Shown here in pieces: positions 7,314 through 7,959 of a stretch of 7,959 bases of DNA (the first letter of the stretch is position 1; each line of letters begins with the position of its first letter). Below the pieces are notes generated by a model that saw only the letters and a list, made by a program, of their open reading frames with translations, was not told the DNA's origin and did no database searches. Made by a program: the position numbers and the translations under genes. The stretch is from Chloroflexota bacterium (GTDB lineage Bacteria > Chloroflexota > Dehalococcoidia > Bin125): contig JAPPBK010000296.1 in assembly GCA_026705105.1 (NCBI GenBank), positions 1-7,959 on the forward strand, in the 5' to 3' direction.

Positions 7314-7354
7314 TCTGCTCGATGTGTTTCCGCGCATTGCGCTCCAGACTCCTC

Positions 7355-7361
7355 AAGGTGA
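7355..7361 (+). promoter_or_regulatory. alaS: Ribosome binding site of alaS
   Basis: AAGGTGA lies ten bases before the ATG at 7372. The core AGGTG complements the 16S rRNA tail and supports this start, which also matches where AlaS proteins normally begin. Confidence 0.6.
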
Positions 7362-7371
7362 CCGGCGAACC

Positions 7372-7959
7372 ATGGACGCTCAAACGATCCGCAAGACCTT
7401 CAGCGACTTTTTCGTCGAGCGAGACCATCTCGCGGTCGCGTCTGCGCCATTGACGGCGCCGGGGGATCCAACGCTGCTCTTCACGAGCGCCGGGATGGTG
7501 CCGTTCAAACCGTACTTTCTCGGCGAGGCGCAGCCGCCGCACCACCGCTTGACCTCGATCCAGAAGTGTTTCCGCACGACGGACATCGACGAAGTGGGCG
7601 ACGCCTCGCATCTGACCATGTTCGAAATGCTGGGCAACTTCTCGTTGGGCGACTACTTCAAAGCGGAAGCCCAGGCCTGGGCCTGGGAGCTGGTCACCGA
7701 TGTGATCGGCATCCCATCGGAGCGGCTGGTCGCGACCGTCTTCACGGACGACGATTTCGCCTACGACCAGTGGAAGAAGATCGGTCTGCCCGACTCGAAG
7801 ATCTACCGCTACGGCGAGGATCAGGGCAACTTCTGGGCGGCCGGTCCGACTGGGCCGTGCGGGCCGTGTTCCGAGCTGCACTACGACATGCGACCCGGCT
7901 ATCGCGAAGAGGCCGGACCCGCCGAGGCGGAGGAGAAGTGGCTGGAGATCTGGAACCTG
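7372..7959 (+). CDS. alaS: Alanine--tRNA ligase (partial, N-terminal 196 residues)
   Basis: Class II aminoacyl-tRNA synthetase that charges tRNA-Ala in the cytoplasm. Only the N-terminal part of the catalytic domain is present; family members are usually near 870-900 residues, so most of the gene lies to the right of the window. Seen in order: MDAQTIRKTFSDFFVERDH at the start, LLFTSAGMVPFKPYFLG (35-51), the motif 2 region QKCFRTTDIDEVGDASHLTM (64-83) followed by FEMLGNFSLGDYFK (84-97), and GPTGPCGPCSEL (158-169). The frame is still open at the window edge in LEIWNL, which in homologues continues into VFMQ. Editing and C-Ala domains cannot be judged. The ATG is preceded by AAGGTGA. The gene is divergent from the glmU operon and appears to have its own promoter. 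The GDASHLTMFEML sequence, in place of the GRTARHHTFFEML common in proteobacteria, resembles what I remember of Chloroflexota enzymes. Confidence 0.97.
   Translation, partial: MDAQTIRKTFSDFFVERDHLAVASAPLTAPGDPTLLFTSAGMVPFKPYFLGEAQPPHHRLTSIQKCFRTTDIDEVGDASHLTMFEMLGNFSLGDYFKAEAQAWAWELVTDVIGIPSERLVATVFTDDDFAYDQWKKIGLPDSKIYRYGEDQGNFWAAGPTGPCGPCSELHYDMRPGYREEAGPAEAEEKWLEIWNL

Noticed and set aside
7355..7371. AAGGTGACCGGCG resembling a T-box antiterminator sequence before alaS
   Set aside because: The match to the T-box core is partial. The predicted leader is too short for Stem I plus a terminator, and the sequence is better explained as the ribosome binding site.
7222..7881. 219-codon minus-strand frame opposite alaS reaching into the gap
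   Set aside because: It is in antisense register with alaS, which has strong family motifs; the translation shows no domain.

Overview
The window is GC-rich, densely packed bacterial chromosome containing core genes only. I see no mobile element, CRISPR array, rRNA, tRNA or phage gene. Five genes run leftward on the minus strand: glmU, a CNNM/CorC-type membrane protein, dprA, topA and a XerC/XerD-type recombinase that runs off the left edge. One gene, alaS, runs rightward on the plus strand and off the right edge. The two transcription units diverge from the only sizeable non-coding stretch, about 174 bases at 7198-7371.

The minus-strand genes look like one operon. glmU and the CNNM gene share an ATGA overlap, the CNNM gene and dprA are 11 bases apart, dprA and topA overlap by 14 bases, and topA and xerC are 52 bases apart. 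The order dprA-topA-xerC matches a well-known arrangement in Firmicutes (there dprA-topA-trmFO-xerC). Here trmFO is absent, and a cell-envelope precursor enzyme plus a membrane ion-transport/CBS protein are placed in front. The products cover UDP-GlcNAc synthesis (GlmU), probable divalent-cation transport or sensing (CNNM), single-stranded DNA handling during uptake (DprA), relaxation of negative supercoils (TopA) and chromosome-dimer resolution (XerC/D).

The organism cannot be fixed from this sequence alone. High GC, a TopA that has lost its cysteine zinc ribbons in favour of C-terminal Gly/Trp/Tyr-type repeats and an Arg-rich tail, and an AlaS with the motif VGDASHLTMFEMLGNFS suggest Chloroflexota (Thermomicrobia- or Dehalococcoidia-like), or more distantly an actinobacterium-like lineage. 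This is an inference from remembered family patterns, not a database result.

I did not find a convincing undescribed system. The points worth a second look are modest: start-site and promoter ambiguity at glmU, a perfect 11-base palindrome in the divergent promoter region, a hairpin in the alaS leader, residue substitutions at normally conserved positions in TopA, DprA and GlmU, and the composition of the operon.
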